64,000 bases of DNA from Bondarzewia mesenterica. Its lineage: Eukaryota; Basidiomycota; Agaricomycetes; Russulales; Bondarzewiaceae. Shown here one piece after another: positions 63,226 to 64,000 of the stretch. Location: positions 1 through 64,000 of the forward strand of contig SGPL01000016.1 of NCBI GenBank assembly GCA_004802705.1, given 5' to 3'. The translations under genes and the position numbers were made by a program. The notes beneath the pieces are model-generated. The model saw only the letters and a program-made list of their open reading frames with translations. It had not been told where the DNA came from and made no database searches. Numbering within the stretch: position 1 is the first letter of the stretch; each line of letters begins with the position of its first letter.

Positions 63226-64000
63226 TCATGCATGGTTCGTGCAGACACGCTTGATGCCCTTGCCTACGCCTTCAAGTACCTTTTTGCGGGCATCGGTGAC
63301 CTTTTTGGCAACATCTAGGATGTAGTCGTGGTTGATCTAAACAAAGGGTGTTGAATATTATAAGTGTACCCAAGAGAACACGAACTAACTTCGGAAGTGA
63401 CTTGAAGAGATTTGCACCCATCCACGAAAGCTTTGCGTTTATTAGCAGTGCCTTCGCTCTCGCTGATTATCAACAGCTGGGAGCTCATATCCTTCAGTAT
63501 CGAGATGGCCTCCACGCGAATACCTTTGAAGCTCTGGACTAATGCTCCAAGTTTGTGAACCTTCACGACAGTGGCATTTTTGAAGCGCAAGGTCTCGACA
63601 GTGAACAGAATCAGGGCCTGTGAAGAAGTGAATAGAGGTATCGTCAAAGATGTTCTACTGTAGCGCACTGACCTCCTGAGTGAGAGTGGCGACATGCAGA
63701 AGCTCATGTGGTGGACGTTTGGCCTCCACAAGCTCCTTGAAGCGGGCTTGCATATCTAATTGAAAAATGAGAAATAGCGCATGAGGGAGGAAGGCAGGTG
63801 AAACTCACGTTGGAAAAATGTGATCAACGACGCTGGGGGCTCCCGTACCGGCGGTGTGTCCTCAGGCTTTTTCGCATGACCATTCGCGTCGCCGTTGTCA
63901 GTAGGGAGCTCCAAGCCCTTAAGTGCATGCCCAGTTTTGAGCTCAGTCTGCTTAGCCGCTTCAGCGAGAACGGCAGAGGGCGGTGGCCGGGTGTGGTCAT
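63226..64000 (-). CDS. Unknown alpha-helical protein at the window edge
   Basis: The minus-strand ATG is formed by the last three bases of the window, so the start could also lie further right. The frame reads MTTPGHRPPPSAVLAEAAKQ, then a hydrophilic linker and VREPPASLITFFQ. After introns come ARFKELVEAKRPPHELLHVA and TLTQEALILFTVETLRFKNA, VVKVHKLGALVQSFKGIRVE, AISILKDMSSQLLIISESEG and NHDYILDVAKKVTDARKKVL, ending GKGIKRVCTNHA at the stop 63226-63228. It is mostly helical with heptad-like spacing and a basic end. No enzyme motif is visible and I do not recognise the family. A subunit of a larger complex is possible but unproven. Confidence 0.6.

Overview
The window is nuclear DNA of a filamentous fungus, most likely an agaricomycete basidiomycete. 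Genes are packed on both strands and cut by many 45-75 nt GT-AG introns. The protein set is eukaryotic and fungal: ATG2, SOG2/RAM, SPB4, SEC66, KNR4, a Zn2Cys6 regulator and a secreted PhoD. I see no rRNA, CRISPR array, intact transposon or plasmid feature. CDS coordinates run from start codon to stop codon and include introns.

Layout. 0-1.1 kb (-): basic coiled-coil protein, probably leaving the window on the left. 3.1-7.4 kb (+): USP7/Ubp15-type deubiquitinase. 7.6-8.5 kb (-): SEC66, ER translocon subunit. 10.0-12.2 kb (+): mitochondrial citrate synthase. 12.8-14.0 kb (-): unknown protein with a Pro/Gly-rich tail. 14.5-17.1 kb (+): PP2A B56 regulatory subunit. 17.8-20.1 kb (+): cytosolic Hsp70 behind a heat-shock promoter. 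20.7-24.1 kb (-): secreted PhoD-like phosphatase made of very small exons. 24.6-27.1 kb (-): SPB4 rRNA helicase. 29.4-32.4 kb (+): Zn2Cys6 transcription factor. 33.0-36.3 kb (+): SOG2-like LRR protein. 36.6-39.3 kb (-): VAC1/PEP7 (rabenosyn). 39.8-41.1 kb (+): twinfilin. 41.5-46.2 kb (+): two tandem succinyl-CoA:3-ketoacid CoA transferases (SCOT). 46.4-48.7 kb (+): KNR4/SMI1. 49.4-50.2 kb (+): RLP24. 50.4-57.9 kb (-): ATG2. 58.1-59.3 kb (+): SGNH/GDSL esterase. 59.5-62.8 kb (-): two tandem RPA32 homologues, one divergent. 63.2-64.0 kb (-): unknown protein reaching the window edge.

These are mostly housekeeping genes without a shared pathway. Loose themes are mitochondrial carbon metabolism (citrate synthase, SCOT pair), endomembrane traffic and autophagy (SEC66, VAC1, ATG2), ribosome biogenesis (SPB4, RLP24), and polarity or cell wall (SOG2, twinfilin, KNR4).

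Most notable points: (1) the PhoD gene appears to use about nine exons of 26 nt or less, including a one-nucleotide exon that completes its conserved metal-site motif WDDHE; (2) four genes show apparent one-base frame breaks, mostly at homopolymers, which suggests uncorrected sequence errors or non-functional alleles; (3) a tandem SCOT pair differs in intron content; (4) a second, divergent RPA32-like gene carries a SUMO-interaction-like motif; (5) the Hsp70 promoter has a run of GAA units at about 10 bp spacing.
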